Part shown: piece by piece, positions 8,210 through 15,863 of the stretch
Layout: each line of letters begins with the position of its first letter
How positions within the stretch are numbered: the stretch's first letter is position 1
Source: Nonomuraea antri
Lineage (GTDB): Bacteria > Actinomycetota > Actinomycetes > Streptosporangiales > Streptosporangiaceae
Length of the DNA: 44,254 nucleotides
Direction of reading: 5' to 3'
Assembly (NCBI RefSeq): GCF_013283785.1
Contig: NZ_JABCPZ010000069.1
Location: forward strand, 1-44,254
The notes under the pieces: model-generated
Seen by the model: only the letters and a program-made list of their open reading frames with translations
The model's database searches: none
Told to the model about the DNA's origin: nothing
Made by a program: the position numbers and the translations under genes

Positions 8210-8613
8210 GACGCGCTACCGCCGCGCTCCTCCGAGGCGGCCTGGCCGCGTTCGTCCAGGGCTTCGCCGCGTTCCTCGAGGGCCTCGCGCAGGGCGGCGG
8301 CCATCTCCGGGGTGACCGTGCCGGCGAAGTGGTGCGCGGTCGCCGCCAGGTCGCCGGCCTCCTCCAGCGCGGCCCGCATGATCTCGGCGACGAAGACGTC
8401 CCTGCCCGCCTTCGCCGTGTACAGGTGGGCACGGCCGACGCGTTCGCGGGAGACCAGGCCCTTCTGCGACAGCCGCACCAGGACGGTGAGAACCGTGGTC
8501 ACAGCCGGCTGGGACGGCAGGGCGTGCGCGATGTCCTGGGCGAACAGGCCGCCCGGGTGGCTCCAGAGCGCTTCCATGATCGATCGCTCCAGGTTGCCGA
8601 GCCGCACCATCAC
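8206..8613 (-). CDS. BlaI/MecI/CopY family transcriptional repressor
   Basis: A 135-residue winged-helix repressor. The N-terminus (LGNLERSIMEALWSHP) is the first helix of the BlaI fold, and the recognition helix lies in PAVTTVLTVLVRLSQKGL, followed by the wing VSRERVGRAHLY. The C-terminal half is the dimer arm and ends in a charged tail. Starts at GTG 8613 (or the adjacent ATG 8610), with GGGGGT upstream. It forms an operon with the M56 protease through a GTGA overlap. BlaI dimers normally repress their own operon and wall-related genes; the divergent VanW gene, 180 bases away, shares the upstream region and may be a target. Confidence 0.88.
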   Translation of the reverse strand: MMVRLGNLERSIMEALWSHPGGLFAQDIAHALPSQPAVTTVLTVLVRLSQKGLVSRERVGRAHLYTAKAGRDVFVAEIMRAALEEAGDLAATAHHFAGTVTPEMAAALREALEERGEALDERGQAASEERGGSAS

Positions 8614-8793
8614 ACCCCCACTGCCGTCTACGCCCAGGAGAAGGTTACCCGTCCGCGGGCGGGGGCACGGGGATCATTCCGGGTACCCGATCTGCCCCAG
8701 TAAGCTCACCCGTATGCTGCCGTTTCATCCCGGTCAGAGCGTATTGCCTGGTCTGTTGCCGAGCGGGCCGTCCGGCTGCCCGGTCCGCGGCTG

Positions 8794-10473
8794 ATGGGGA
8801 CGAATCCGGCGCGGCCGAAGCGCCGTCTCCTCCTCGCCGTCCTGGGCGGGGTCGTGCTGGTCGTGGTGGGCGGCTACGCCGCTCTCGCGATCTTCCTCGG
8901 CGGCGAGGTCCCGCCGGGCACCCGCGTCGATGGCGTCGACATCGGCGGGCTCTCCCCCGCCGAGGCCCGCACGCGGCTGGAGGAGCGGCTCGGACCTGCG
9001 GCCGAGCGGCCCATTGCGGCCCGCGCCGCGGGCAAGACCGTCAAGCTGAAGCCGCAGGAACTCGGCTTCGGCATCGACGCGGGAGCCACCGTCGAGCAGG
9101 CGATGGACGGGGCCATGACGCCCGCCGGGATCGCCAGGTCGCTGTTCGGCAGCCGCACCGTCGCGCTGGTGATCCGGGTCGACGAGGGACGGCTGGCAGA
9201 ACGGGTCGGCGTCCTGGCCCGCTCGGTGGACCGCAAGCCCAAGGAGGGCGCCGTCCGCTATCGCGGGCTCCTCCCGCAGGTGAGCGCGCCGCGGCCGGGA
9301 CGGCGGCTCGACCAGCAGGCGTCGGCGGCGAAGCTGCGCGCGGCCTTCATGAAGAGCACCGGCCGCGTCGATCTGCCGGTCGGCGAGCTGCCCGCCTCGG
9401 CCACGGCGGCCGAGGTGCGCCGCGTCGCCGACGAGGTGGCCCGTCCCGCGGTCGCCGCGCCGCTGATGCTCGCCGCCGGCGGCGAGCGCGCCACGATCAC
9501 CGCTCAGCAGCTCGCCGAACGCCTGCGCTTCGTCGCCGACGGCCAGGGCTCGCTGCGCCCCGACTTCGACGGCGACGACCTCGCGCGGGACCTCGGCAAG
9601 CAGCTCGTCGCCTCCGACCGGCTGCCCAAGGACGCCTCCTTCAAGATCGTGAACGGCCGGCCGAAGGTGATCCCGAGCCGGACCGGGCAGGGCGTCGACG
9701 CGGCCGGGCTGGCCAAGGCGGTCGAGACGGCCGTCGCCGCCGGGGAGCGCACCGCCGAGATCACGCTCAAGCAGGTCCAGCCCCGGGTGACCACCGAGCT
9801 GGCGGGCAAGCTCGGCATCAAGGAGCAGGTCAGCTCGTTCACCACGCACCATCCCTGCTGCGCGCCGCGCGTCACCAACATCCACCGCATCGCCGACATC
9901 GTGGACGGCTACATCGTCAAGCCCGGCGAGACGTTCTCGCTCAACGGCCTGGTGGGCAAGCGCGACAAGGCCCGCGGCTTCGTCGAGGCGCCGATGATCC
10001 TCAACAACCGCTTCGTCAACGACGTCGGCGGCGGGGTCTCCCAGTTCACCACGACGCTGTTCAACGCGGTGTTCTTCGGCGGATTCCAGGACGTGCAGCA
10101 CATGGCGCACCAGTACTACATCTCCCGGTACCCGGCCGGGCGCGAGTCGACGATCTCCTACCCGCAGCCGGACTTCCGCTTCCGCAACGACTCCCCGCAC
10201 GGCATCCTCATCACGACCTCCTACACCGGCACGTCGATCACCGTGCGGTTCTGGAGCACCAAGCGGTACGAGGTCGAGTCCGAGAGTTCGGGGCGTTACA
10301 ACGTCAAGAGCTTCCCCACGCTGAGCGAGTCCGGCCCGGACTGCATTCCGATGCCGGGCGCGGAGGGGTTCACCATCGACGTGTGGCGGGTGTTCAAACG
10401 GGACGGCGAGGTCGTCCGCAGGCAGAAGTTCACCACGGTCTACCAGCCTGAACCCCGCCTGACGTGTGATTGA
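8794..10473 (+). CDS. VanW family protein with peptidoglycan-binding-like repeats
   Basis: A 559-residue protein anchored by one N-terminal helix (LLLAVLGGVVLVVVGGYAALAIFL, about 14-38). Two PG_binding_4-like domains follow; one covers about residues 55-130 (VDGVDIGGLSPAEARTRL) and the other about 230-320. The VanW domain is at about 335-480, with the conserved blocks KPGETFSLNGLVG, GGGVSQFTTTLFNA and YPAGRESTISYP. VanW proteins were first seen in vancomycin resistance clusters; their biochemical job is still unclear, but wall binding is likely. No other van genes are nearby. A TATGCT at about 8713 could be a -10 element. The ribosome site before ATG 8794 is weak. Confidence 0.88.
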   Translation: MGTNPARPKRRLLLAVLGGVVLVVVGGYAALAIFLGGEVPPGTRVDGVDIGGLSPAEARTRLEERLGPAAERPIAARAAGKTVKLKPQELGFGIDAGATVEQAMDGAMTPAGIARSLFGSRTVALVIRVDEGRLAERVGVLARSVDRKPKEGAVRYRGLLPQVSAPRPGRRLDQQASAAKLRAAFMKSTGRVDLPVGELPASATAAEVRRVADEVARPAVAAPLMLAAGGERATITAQQLAERLRFVADGQGSLRPDFDGDDLARDLGKQLVASDRLPKDASFKIVNGRPKVIPSRTGQGVDAAGLAKAVETAVAAGERTAEITLKQVQPRVTTELAGKLGIKEQVSSFTTHHPCCAPRVTNIHRIADIVDGYIVKPGETFSLNGLVGKRDKARGFVEAPMILNNRFVNDVGGGVSQFTTTLFNAVFFGGFQDVQHMAHQYYISRYPAGRESTISYPQPDFRFRNDSPHGILITTSYTGTSITVRFWSTKRYEVESESSGRYNVKSFPTLSESGPDCIPMPGAEGFTIDVWRVFKRDGEVVRRQKFTTVYQPEPRLTCD

Positions 10474-10478
10474 CCGCC

Positions 10479-10517
10479 CCGGCCGGGGGTAGCCGGGCTT
10501 CTGCGGCCCCCGGCCGG
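10479..10517 (+). terminator. Strong GC hairpin after the VanW gene
   Basis: An 11-bp perfect stem: CCGGCCGGGGG pairs with CCCCCGGCCGG around a 17-base loop, starting six bases after the VanW stop codon. There is no U run, as is usual in actinomycete terminators. It separates VanW from the sulfur operon. Confidence 0.7.
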
Positions 10518-10522
10518 CTCAT

Positions 10523-10540
10523 CATACGGGTGGGGGTATG
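10523..10540. promoter_or_regulatory. Likely self-operator of the CstR-like regulator
   Basis: CATAC and GTATG face each other across eight G-rich bases (GGGTGGGG), overlapping the first ATG of the regulator gene. Operators of the CsoR/CstR family are AT-flanked C/G tracts of this kind (ATACCCC...GGGGTAT). The related, more symmetrical site stands before the dioxygenase gene at 10911. Confidence 0.5.
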
Positions 10541-10819
10541 CTCGGTGGTATGGAGATGACCCCGGCCCTGGTGGGCGACGCGTTGACCCGGTTGCGCCGG
10601 GCGCATGGGCAGCTGGCAGGCGTGATCTCGATGATCGAGGACGGGGAGGACTGCGCCGACGTCCTCACCCAGCTCGCCGCCGTTTCCCGGGCGCTGGACC
10701 GGGCAGGGTTCAAAATCGTGGCCACCGGGCTGCGGCACTGCCAGGCCGCCCGCGAACGCGGCGACGAGCCGCCCATGACCGAGCAGGAACTCGAGAAGCT
10801 CTTCCTGGCGCTGGCCTGA
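10538..10819 (+). CDS. cstR: CsoR-family repressor, CstR-like persulfide sensor
   Basis: A small all-helical repressor of 93 residues from ATG 10538 (89 from ATG 10550). The RLRRAHGQLAGVISMIE helix is diagnostic of the CsoR/RcnR/CstR family. Numbered from ATG 10550, the two sensor cysteines are C35 and C64, 29 apart as in known members. The copper-binding His of CsoR (His61) is replaced by Gly60 in GLRHC. Loss of that ligand with both cysteines kept is the mark of CstR, which responds to persulfides by forming a di- or polysulfide bridge, not to copper. The downstream sulfur genes agree. Binding to G/C-tract operators at 10523 and 10911 is inferred. Confidence 0.8.
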   Translation: MLGGMEMTPALVGDALTRLRRAHGQLAGVISMIEDGEDCADVLTQLAAVSRALDRAGFKIVATGLRHCQAARERGDEPPMTEQELEKLFLALA

Positions 10820-10862
10820 GGCCTGGCGCCGGCCAGAGGCCTGGCCTGAGGCCGCGCCGCAG

Positions 10863-10897
10863 CGGCCGTCGACGACCCCGGGGGTCTGCGACGGCCG
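10863..10897. terminator. Hairpin between the regulator and the dioxygenase gene
   Basis: CGGCCGTCG pairs with CGACGGCCG, and the inner GACCCC with GGGGGTC, giving a stem of about 16 bp with a two-base mismatch and almost no loop. It may stop or attenuate transcription after the regulator. The inner GACCCCGGGGGTC (10874-10886) also resembles the operator at 10911, so a second regulator-binding site is possible. Confidence 0.55.
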
Positions 10898-10910
10898 TGG
10901 TGTCACTGTC

Positions 10911-10930
10911 ACATACCCCCGGGGGTGTAG
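10911..10930. promoter_or_regulatory. CsoR/CstR-type operator before the persulfide dioxygenase gene
   Basis: ACCCCCGGGGGT (10915-10926) is a perfect 12-bp palindrome in the context ACAT...GTAG, matching the C-tract/G-tract operator style of CsoR/CstR repressors. It ends on top of the GTAGGAG ribosome site of the gene starting at 10940, so a bound repressor would block initiation directly. Confidence 0.65.
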
Positions 10931-10939
10931 GAGAAGATC

Positions 10940-12367
10940 ATGAGTGTTGACGTCCACGTCATCGCGACCTCGTCGCTCGGTGACCGCAGCTACCTGGCCA
11001 CCGACGGGCAGGTCGCCGTGGTGGTCGACCCGCAGCGCGACGTCGACCGCGTGCTCGCCCTGGCCGGCCGGGTCGGCGCGCGCATCACCCACGTCGTCGA
11101 GACGCACGTGCACAACGACTACGTCTCCGGCGGGCTGGAACTGGCCAGGCTGACCGGCGCGCACTACGGGGTCGCGGCCGCCGACCAGGTGCCGTTCCAG
11201 CACCTGCCGCTGGCCGACGGCGACGTCGTCGAGGTCTCGCCCGCGCTGCGGCTGCGCGTCCTGGCCACGCCCGGCCACACCTTCCACCACCTGTCGTACG
11301 CGCTGGAGAGCACCGGCGTCGTCGAAGGCACCGCGGACGCAGCGGGCGCTGGGGGCGCCTGGGGTGTCGAAGGCGTCTTCACCGGCGGGTCACTGCTGTT
11401 CGGCACCACCGGCCGCACCGACCTGCTGGGCGCCGAACACGCGGACACGCTCGCGCGCCGCCAGCACGCCTCCGCGCGCAAGCTGTCCGACCTGCTGCCC
11501 GGCGGCGCCCGGATCTGGCCGACCCACGGGTTCGGCAGCTTCTGCTCGGCCACCCAGGCCTCGGGCGACGACTCCACCCTCACCCGCGAACGTCAGATCA
11601 ACCCGGCGCTGCGGCTGGCCGAGGACGACTTCGTCACCCAGACCCTGGCCGGGCTCGACGCCTACCCCGCCTACTACGCGCACATGGGCGCGATCAACCT
11701 GCGCGGCCCCGCCCCCGTCGACCTGCGCCGGCCCGCCCTCATCGGCCCCGACGAGCTGCGCGAGCGGCTGCGCGCCGGCGAATGGGTGGTCGACCTGCGG
11801 CACCGCACCGCCTACGTCGAAGCCCACCTGGCCGGAACCATCAGCCTCGGACTGGACGGGCCGATGGCCACCTGGCTCGGCTGGCTCATCGACCGGGGCG
11901 CCCCGCTCACCCTGATCGGCGCCACGCCCGAGGACGTCGCCGCCGCGCAGCGCGAACTCGTCCGCATCGGCATCGACCAGGTCGCCGGCGCGGCCACCGG
12001 CGAGCCCGCCCGGCTCGCCGCCGACCCCGCGCAGGTTTCGTCGCTGCCCACCGCCACCTTCGCCGGCCTGGCCGCCGCGCTGACCGGCGACGTGCCCGCC
12101 GGGCTGCCCGCACCCGACGTGGTGCTCGACGTCCGGCTCGGCAACGAATGGACGGACTCCCACATCGACGGCGCCGTCCACGTGCCGCTGCCCGAACTCG
12201 CGGCCAGGGCCGGCGACATCCCGGCGGGAGCCGTCTGGGTGCACTGCGGCAGCGGCTACCGCGCCACGGCGGCGGCGTCGCTGCTGGCCAGGGCCGGGCG
12301 GGAGGTGGTGCTGGTGAACGACGCGTTCGCGCACGCCGCCTCCGCCGGCCTCCCGATGGCCGCCTGA
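10940..12367 (+). CDS. cstB: Persulfide dioxygenase with rhodanese domains (CstB-like)
   Basis: A 475-residue fusion. Residues 1-240 are a metallo-beta-lactamase domain of the ETHE1 type, with the iron-binding motif ETHVHNDYVSG (H56, H58, D60), TPGHTFHH near 115 and a late His in WPTHGFGS near 192. It oxidises glutathione or other persulfides to sulfite. Two rhodanese domains follow. The first (about 265-345) has no active-site cysteine (LTLIGATPED). The second (about 375-475) has it at about C436 in VHCGSGYRA and can move sulfane sulfur. This domain order is that of CstB, which makes thiosulfate from persulfide. Ribosome site GTAGGAG overlaps the predicted operator. First enzyme gene of the sulfur operon. 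Confidence 0.9.
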   Translation: MSVDVHVIATSSLGDRSYLATDGQVAVVVDPQRDVDRVLALAGRVGARITHVVETHVHNDYVSGGLELARLTGAHYGVAAADQVPFQHLPLADGDVVEVSPALRLRVLATPGHTFHHLSYALESTGVVEGTADAAGAGGAWGVEGVFTGGSLLFGTTGRTDLLGAEHADTLARRQHASARKLSDLLPGGARIWPTHGFGSFCSATQASGDDSTLTRERQINPALRLAEDDFVTQTLAGLDAYPAYYAHMGAINLRGPAPVDLRRPALIGPDELRERLRAGEWVVDLRHRTAYVEAHLAGTISLGLDGPMATWLGWLIDRGAPLTLIGATPEDVAAAQRELVRIGIDQVAGAATGEPARLAADPAQVSSLPTATFAGLAAALTGDVPAGLPAPDVVLDVRLGNEWTDSHIDGAVHVPLPELAARAGDIPAGAVWVHCGSGYRATAAASLLARAGREVVLVNDAFAHAASAGLPMAA

Positions 12368-12421
12368 CCGCCGCCTTCTTTTCCGCACCACCGTTCTTCT
12401 CACCACCAGAAAGACCAGCAC

Positions 12422-13186
12422 GTGAACATCCTCGACACCGCACAGGTCCGTGAACTCATGGAGGTCGGGGCGGACGTCCGACTGATCGACGTCCGCACGC
12501 CCGGAGAGTTCGCGGCCGCCCACATCCCGGGCTCGGCCAACGTCCCCCTCGACCTCCTCCGCACACACCCCGCCCAGCTCGCCGCCCGCCTCGGCGGCGG
12601 GCCGGGCGGTCAGCTCAGCGACGGGGCCGGTGGTCGCCTCGGCGACGGGACCGGCGGGCACGCCAACGGCACGTCCGGCGCCGGGTCCAGTGACCGGCTC
12701 AGCCGCGGGTCCGGCAGCGGGCCCCTCAGCAACGGGGCCGGCGGGCACGTCGTGCTCGTCTGCCGTTCCGGGGTGCGGGCCCGCGACGCCCAGCGGCTCG
12801 CCGCCGCGGCCGGGCTGTCCGGCGTGAGCGTGCTCGACGGCGGCCTGACCGCGTGGGAGAGCCACGGCGCACCGGTGACCCGCGGCCGCGGCGCCTGGGC
12901 GATGGAACGCCAGGTCCGCCTGGTGGCGGGCGGCATCGTACTGGCCGGGGTGGCCGGCAGCCTCGCGTGGGAGCCGCTGAAGTGGGTGTCCGGGGCGATC
13001 GGCGCGGGCCTGGTCTTCGCGGCGCTCACCGACACGTGCGCGATGTCCAGAGCGCTGTCGCTCCTGCCATGGAACAGGATGGCGCCCGCCGAAGCTGGGT
13101 CCGGGTCCAGGCCTGAGGCCGGATCCGGGTCAGGGGCTGGATCCGGGGCCGGGTCCCGGCCGGCGGCGCCGCCCACCCAGCCGTGA
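12422..13186 (+). CDS. Rhodanese-DUF2892 membrane protein, split by a glycine-rich insert
   Basis: A 254-residue protein from GTG 12422. Residues 1-57 and 110-145 are the two halves of a rhodanese domain (LIDVRTPGEFAAAHIPGSANVP; active-site C114 in VLVCRSGVRA; GGLTAWE). Between them, residues 58-109 are a low-complexity insert of Gly/Ser/Asp units (GGQLSDGAGGRLGDGTGG). Two membrane helices at about 158-195 form the DUF2892 part. The last 30 residues are another Gly/Ser/Ala repeat tract. Role: sulfane-sulfur transfer at the membrane in the persulfide operon. The insert lies before the active-site loop; the domain core residues are intact, so activity is plausible. The stop overlaps the next start (GTGA). 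Confidence 0.85.
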   Translation: MNILDTAQVRELMEVGADVRLIDVRTPGEFAAAHIPGSANVPLDLLRTHPAQLAARLGGGPGGQLSDGAGGRLGDGTGGHANGTSGAGSSDRLSRGSGSGPLSNGAGGHVVLVCRSGVRARDAQRLAAAAGLSGVSVLDGGLTAWESHGAPVTRGRGAWAMERQVRLVAGGIVLAGVAGSLAWEPLKWVSGAIGAGLVFAALTDTCAMSRALSLLPWNRMAPAEAGSGSRPEAGSGSGAGSGAGSRPAAPPTQP

Positions 13187-14193
13187 CCGCCACCGTCCTC
13201 GGCACCGTCCTCGGCACCGTCCTCGGCACCGACAACGCCTTGGGTCTCGGCGCCATCCCGGGCACCGGCAACACCCCGAGTCTCGGCAACGTCCTGGGAC
13301 TAGGCACAATCCTCGGCACCGGCAACCCCCTCGGCCTCGGCGCCGGAGCTGGACCCGCGACCGCGACCAGGGCCGTGACCGCCATCGGCGCTGGAGGGAT
13401 ACACGTAGGGGTCGAGCAGGGGCTCGCCGTGGTGGCGTTCGGGCTGGTCATCGGCCTGATCCTGGGGTTGCTCGGCGCCGGCGGATCCATTCTGGCGGTG
13501 CCCGCCCTGGTCTACGGGGTCGGGCTGCCGATGCAGGCCGCCGTCCCCGCCGCGCTCGTGGTCGTGTGCGCCTCGGCGCTCACCGGGCTGCCCAGCCGGA
13601 TCAGGAGCGGGCAGGTGCGCTGGCCGATCGCGCTGGTCTTCGGCGTCGCGGGACTGCCGGCCGCCTTCGGTGGCACCGCGGTCGGCCGGTCGGTGCCCGA
13701 GCCGTGGCTGATGGCCGGGTTCTCGCTGCTGATGGTGATCGTGGCGGTACACATGCTCATCCGCGCCGCCCGCGAGGACGGCGGCGCCTGCCGTACCCGT
13801 TCCGGGTCGGTGGACTGGCGGAGCTGCCTGCCCAGGGCGGTCGCGGCCGGGGCCGCCGTCGGCTTTCTGACCGGGCTGTTCGGCGTGGGCGGCGGATTCG
13901 TCATCGTGCCCGCGCTGACGCTGCTGCTCGGCCTGACCGCGCCGGTCGCCGTCGCCACGTCGTTGGTCGTGATCGTGCTGAACTCCGCATGGGGGCTGCT
14001 CGCCCACGCGGGCACGGCGTCGGCGCTGGACTGGCCGCTGACCCTGACCTTCGCGGCGGCCGCGATGGCCGCCTCACTCGTGGCGGCCCGGCTGGCCGCG
14101 CGGGTGCCGCCCGACCGGCTGCGCCGCGCCTTCGCGGCGCTGGTGCTGGTGGTGGCGGCGGGCGTGGCCACCGCCCTGGCCTCGGGCCTGTAG
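13183..14193 (+). CDS. TauE/SafE family sulfite (organosulfur anion) exporter
   Basis: A membrane transporter with about eight spans. The core from about residue 78 (GLAVVAFGLVIGLILGLLGAGGSILAVPALVY) and the repeat at about 230 (GFLTGLFGVGGGFVIVPALTLLLG) are the paired GxGGG half-motifs of the TauE/SafE family. It would export the sulfite made by the upstream dioxygenase. With GTG 13183, which overlaps the rhodanese stop, the protein is 336 residues and has an unusual 70-residue head of imperfect VLGT and GLGxxxGTGN repeats. Family members normally start close to the first span; in-frame GTG codons near 13411 could be the true start if the head is not translated. Confidence 0.85.
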   Translation: MTATVLGTVLGTVLGTDNALGLGAIPGTGNTPSLGNVLGLGTILGTGNPLGLGAGAGPATATRAVTAIGAGGIHVGVEQGLAVVAFGLVIGLILGLLGAGGSILAVPALVYGVGLPMQAAVPAALVVVCASALTGLPSRIRSGQVRWPIALVFGVAGLPAAFGGTAVGRSVPEPWLMAGFSLLMVIVAVHMLIRAAREDGGACRTRSGSVDWRSCLPRAVAAGAAVGFLTGLFGVGGGFVIVPALTLLLGLTAPVAVATSLVVIVLNSAWGLLAHAGTASALDWPLTLTFAAAAMAASLVAARLAARVPPDRLRRAFAALVLVVAAGVATALASGL

Positions 14194-14198
14194 CAGTT

Positions 14199-14273
14199 CC
14201 GTCAGCATCCGAACGGCGATTCCGCCGCACTCGTGCCGGTGGCCCGTCAGCATCCGAACCGTGGTTCCGCCGC
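14199..14273. repeat. Two-copy direct repeat after the exporter gene
   Basis: CCGTCAGCATCCGAAC occurs at 14199 and 14244, followed in both by a similar TTCCGCCGC, giving two 30-base units with about three differences and a 45-base period. The stretch has no gene. Function unknown; it may be a remnant of tandem duplication. Confidence 0.6.
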
Positions 14274-14323
14274 TCCCGGGACCGTAACCCGATCAGAGGC
14301 CCGCTTCAGCAGCCCGGCCCGCC

Positions 14324-14983
14324 TCAGTCGTGCGGAACCGCGCAGACCGTGACGAACAGCCCCCGGGCGCGAGTGCCGTCCGGCAGCAGCCACGAGCCGG
14401 CGACGTGGCCGAGCGCGTCCCGCGGCGGGAGCGGCGCGTCGTCCGAGACCGGGTGCAGGACGCGCCGCAGGCGGAGCGACACCCCCTGCGACGTGGCCAG
14501 CTCGGTGCCGTCCCGGTCGTCGGTGACGGTGCAGCCCGCGGCGGTCAGAACGTCACCGGTGTAGGAGCGGGTGACCTCCGGATCGGGGGTGTCGCTGGCG
14601 TTCTGGTCCTGGGCCTGGACCCGGCCCTCGACCAGGGCCGACAGCTGGGCGACCAGCACCGGGTCGTGGCAGCCGTCGTAGATCCAGCGCCGTCCGAGCA
14701 CCCCGTGCTCCGCGGTGCCGACGAGGGCGTGCTCGGCCCCGTCGAGCGGGGCGCCCCGGTAGGTGAGCGGCACCAGGTACGCGCTCGGACGGCCCCCGGA
14801 GGCGTCGCTGACCACCATGAACTCGATCCCGACCTCGCCATCGGGGTCGTCCAGCCGGAAACCGCCGGCCTTGGCGGGCTCGGGGTCGCCCGCGCCGCCG
14901 GCGTACCAGGGCCGGGAGGGGAGCCAGGAGGCGAGCAGTTCCAGCTTGGTCGGCGTGAGCGTGGTGCGGTGGATGACGGCCAT
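14324..14983 (-). CDS. Stand-alone maltokinase N-terminal cap-like protein
   Basis: A 219-residue soluble protein from ATG 14983. MAVIHRTTLTPTKLELLASWLPSRPWY, then AGGFRLDDPDGEVGIEFMVV, YLVPLTYRGAPL and GVLGRRWIYDGCHDPVLVAQL match the N-terminal cap of mycobacterial-type maltokinase (Pep2/Mak). That cap sits before the kinase in the trehalose-to-glycogen GlgE pathway. Here the protein ends soon after the cap, with no kinase domain, as in a widespread family of short actinobacterial proteins often filed under this domain name. Its own function is not established. No trehalose or glycogen genes are next to it. The frame extends far upstream of ATG 14983, but that part overlaps the divergent secreted nuclease-like gene and is not supported. 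Confidence 0.75.
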   Translation of the reverse strand: MAVIHRTTLTPTKLELLASWLPSRPWYAGGAGDPEPAKAGGFRLDDPDGEVGIEFMVVSDASGGRPSAYLVPLTYRGAPLDGAEHALVGTAEHGVLGRRWIYDGCHDPVLVAQLSALVEGRVQAQDQNASDTPDPEVTRSYTGDVLTAAGCTVTDDRDGTELATSQGVSLRLRRVLHPVSDDAPLPPRDALGHVAGSWLLPDGTRARGLFVTVCAVPHD

Positions 14984-15122
14984 GCGGGGGTTCTCTTCCG
15001 TCGAAGGGACGTGATCTTCGCATCCTCCCATCAGCCGCGTCGCGGCCCTCCCCCGGCGGTACACCTGGCCGCGCGGTGGCGCGTCTACTCCCGTCCGAAC
15101 CATCCATCCCTGGAGTAACGCC

Positions 15123-15863
15123 ATGCGCTTACGAGCCATCAGCACCGCCACCGCTGCCGGTGCCCTGCTCTGCCTCACCGTCGCCACGCCGGTCTCCGCC
15201 GCTCCCAGCGGCATTCCGAAGGGCGCCGTCAAGGCGAAGGTCGTGAAGATCGTGGACGGCAACACGGTCGACGTCCTGCGCGGGGGCAAGAAGTACCGGG
15301 TTCGGCTCCTGGAGGTGGCCACCCCCAGGCGCGGCGCATGCTGGTACAAGGCGGCGATCGCCCGCACCGGAGCGCTCCTGCCGGTCGACTCCACCGTGCA
15401 CCTGCTCGCCGACGAGCAGCGCAAGGACGCCAACGGCCGCTGGCTCTTCTACGCGTTCAACGCCAAGGGCGTGCACGTCAACCGCAACCTCGTCAGGTAC
15501 GGCTTCGGCAAGGCGGTCCTGGTCGAGCCGAACGACCAGTACATCAAGGTCATGCGGAGCGAGGAGGCGAAGGCCAGGAAGGAGCGGCTGCGCATCTGGT
15601 CGGGCAAGTGCGACGGCGGCGGCAAGAACCCCACCCCCCAGCCGACGCCCAGCCCCACGAGCAGCGACTCCCCGGACGACGACTCACCCAACGGCGACGC
15701 ACCGGACTCCGGTTCCCCTGACGGCAACGGCGGGACCGACCCGCGCTTCCCCACCTGCGCCGCCGCCAACGCCGCCGGGTACGGCCCGTACATCCGCGGC
15801 GTGGACCCCGAGTACTCCTGGTACCAGGACCGCGACGGCGACGGCCGAGTCTGCGAAAGGTAA
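15123..15863 (+). CDS. Secreted SNase-like protein with excalibur domain, catalytic acids lost
   Basis: A 246-residue secreted protein with a Sec signal peptide at residues 1-26 (cleavage after VSA). A staphylococcal-nuclease-like domain (about 36-160) follows, then a Pro/Ser/Asp linker, and an excalibur calcium-binding domain at the end (CAAANAAGYGPYIRG ... DRDGDGRVCER). In the SNase fold R61 and R106 match the catalytic arginines. The acidic residues do not: the first metal Asp is N47 (VDGNTV), the second is A66 and the general-base Glu is R69 (EVATPRR where TPE is usual). So it probably binds nucleic acid or another ligand but does not cleave as SNase does. Ribosome site CTGGAG before ATG. 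Confidence 0.82.
   Translation: MRLRAISTATAAGALLCLTVATPVSAAPSGIPKGAVKAKVVKIVDGNTVDVLRGGKKYRVRLLEVATPRRGACWYKAAIARTGALLPVDSTVHLLADEQRKDANGRWLFYAFNAKGVHVNRNLVRYGFGKAVLVEPNDQYIKVMRSEEAKARKERLRIWSGKCDGGGKNPTPQPTPSPTSSDSPDDDSPNGDAPDSGSPDGNGGTDPRFPTCAAANAAGYGPYIRGVDPEYSWYQDRDGDGRVCER

Noticed and set aside
8794..10473. A vancomycin-resistance cluster suggested by the VanW gene
   Set aside because: No vanHAX, vanRS or related gene is adjacent; VanW proteins are widespread without glycopeptide resistance.
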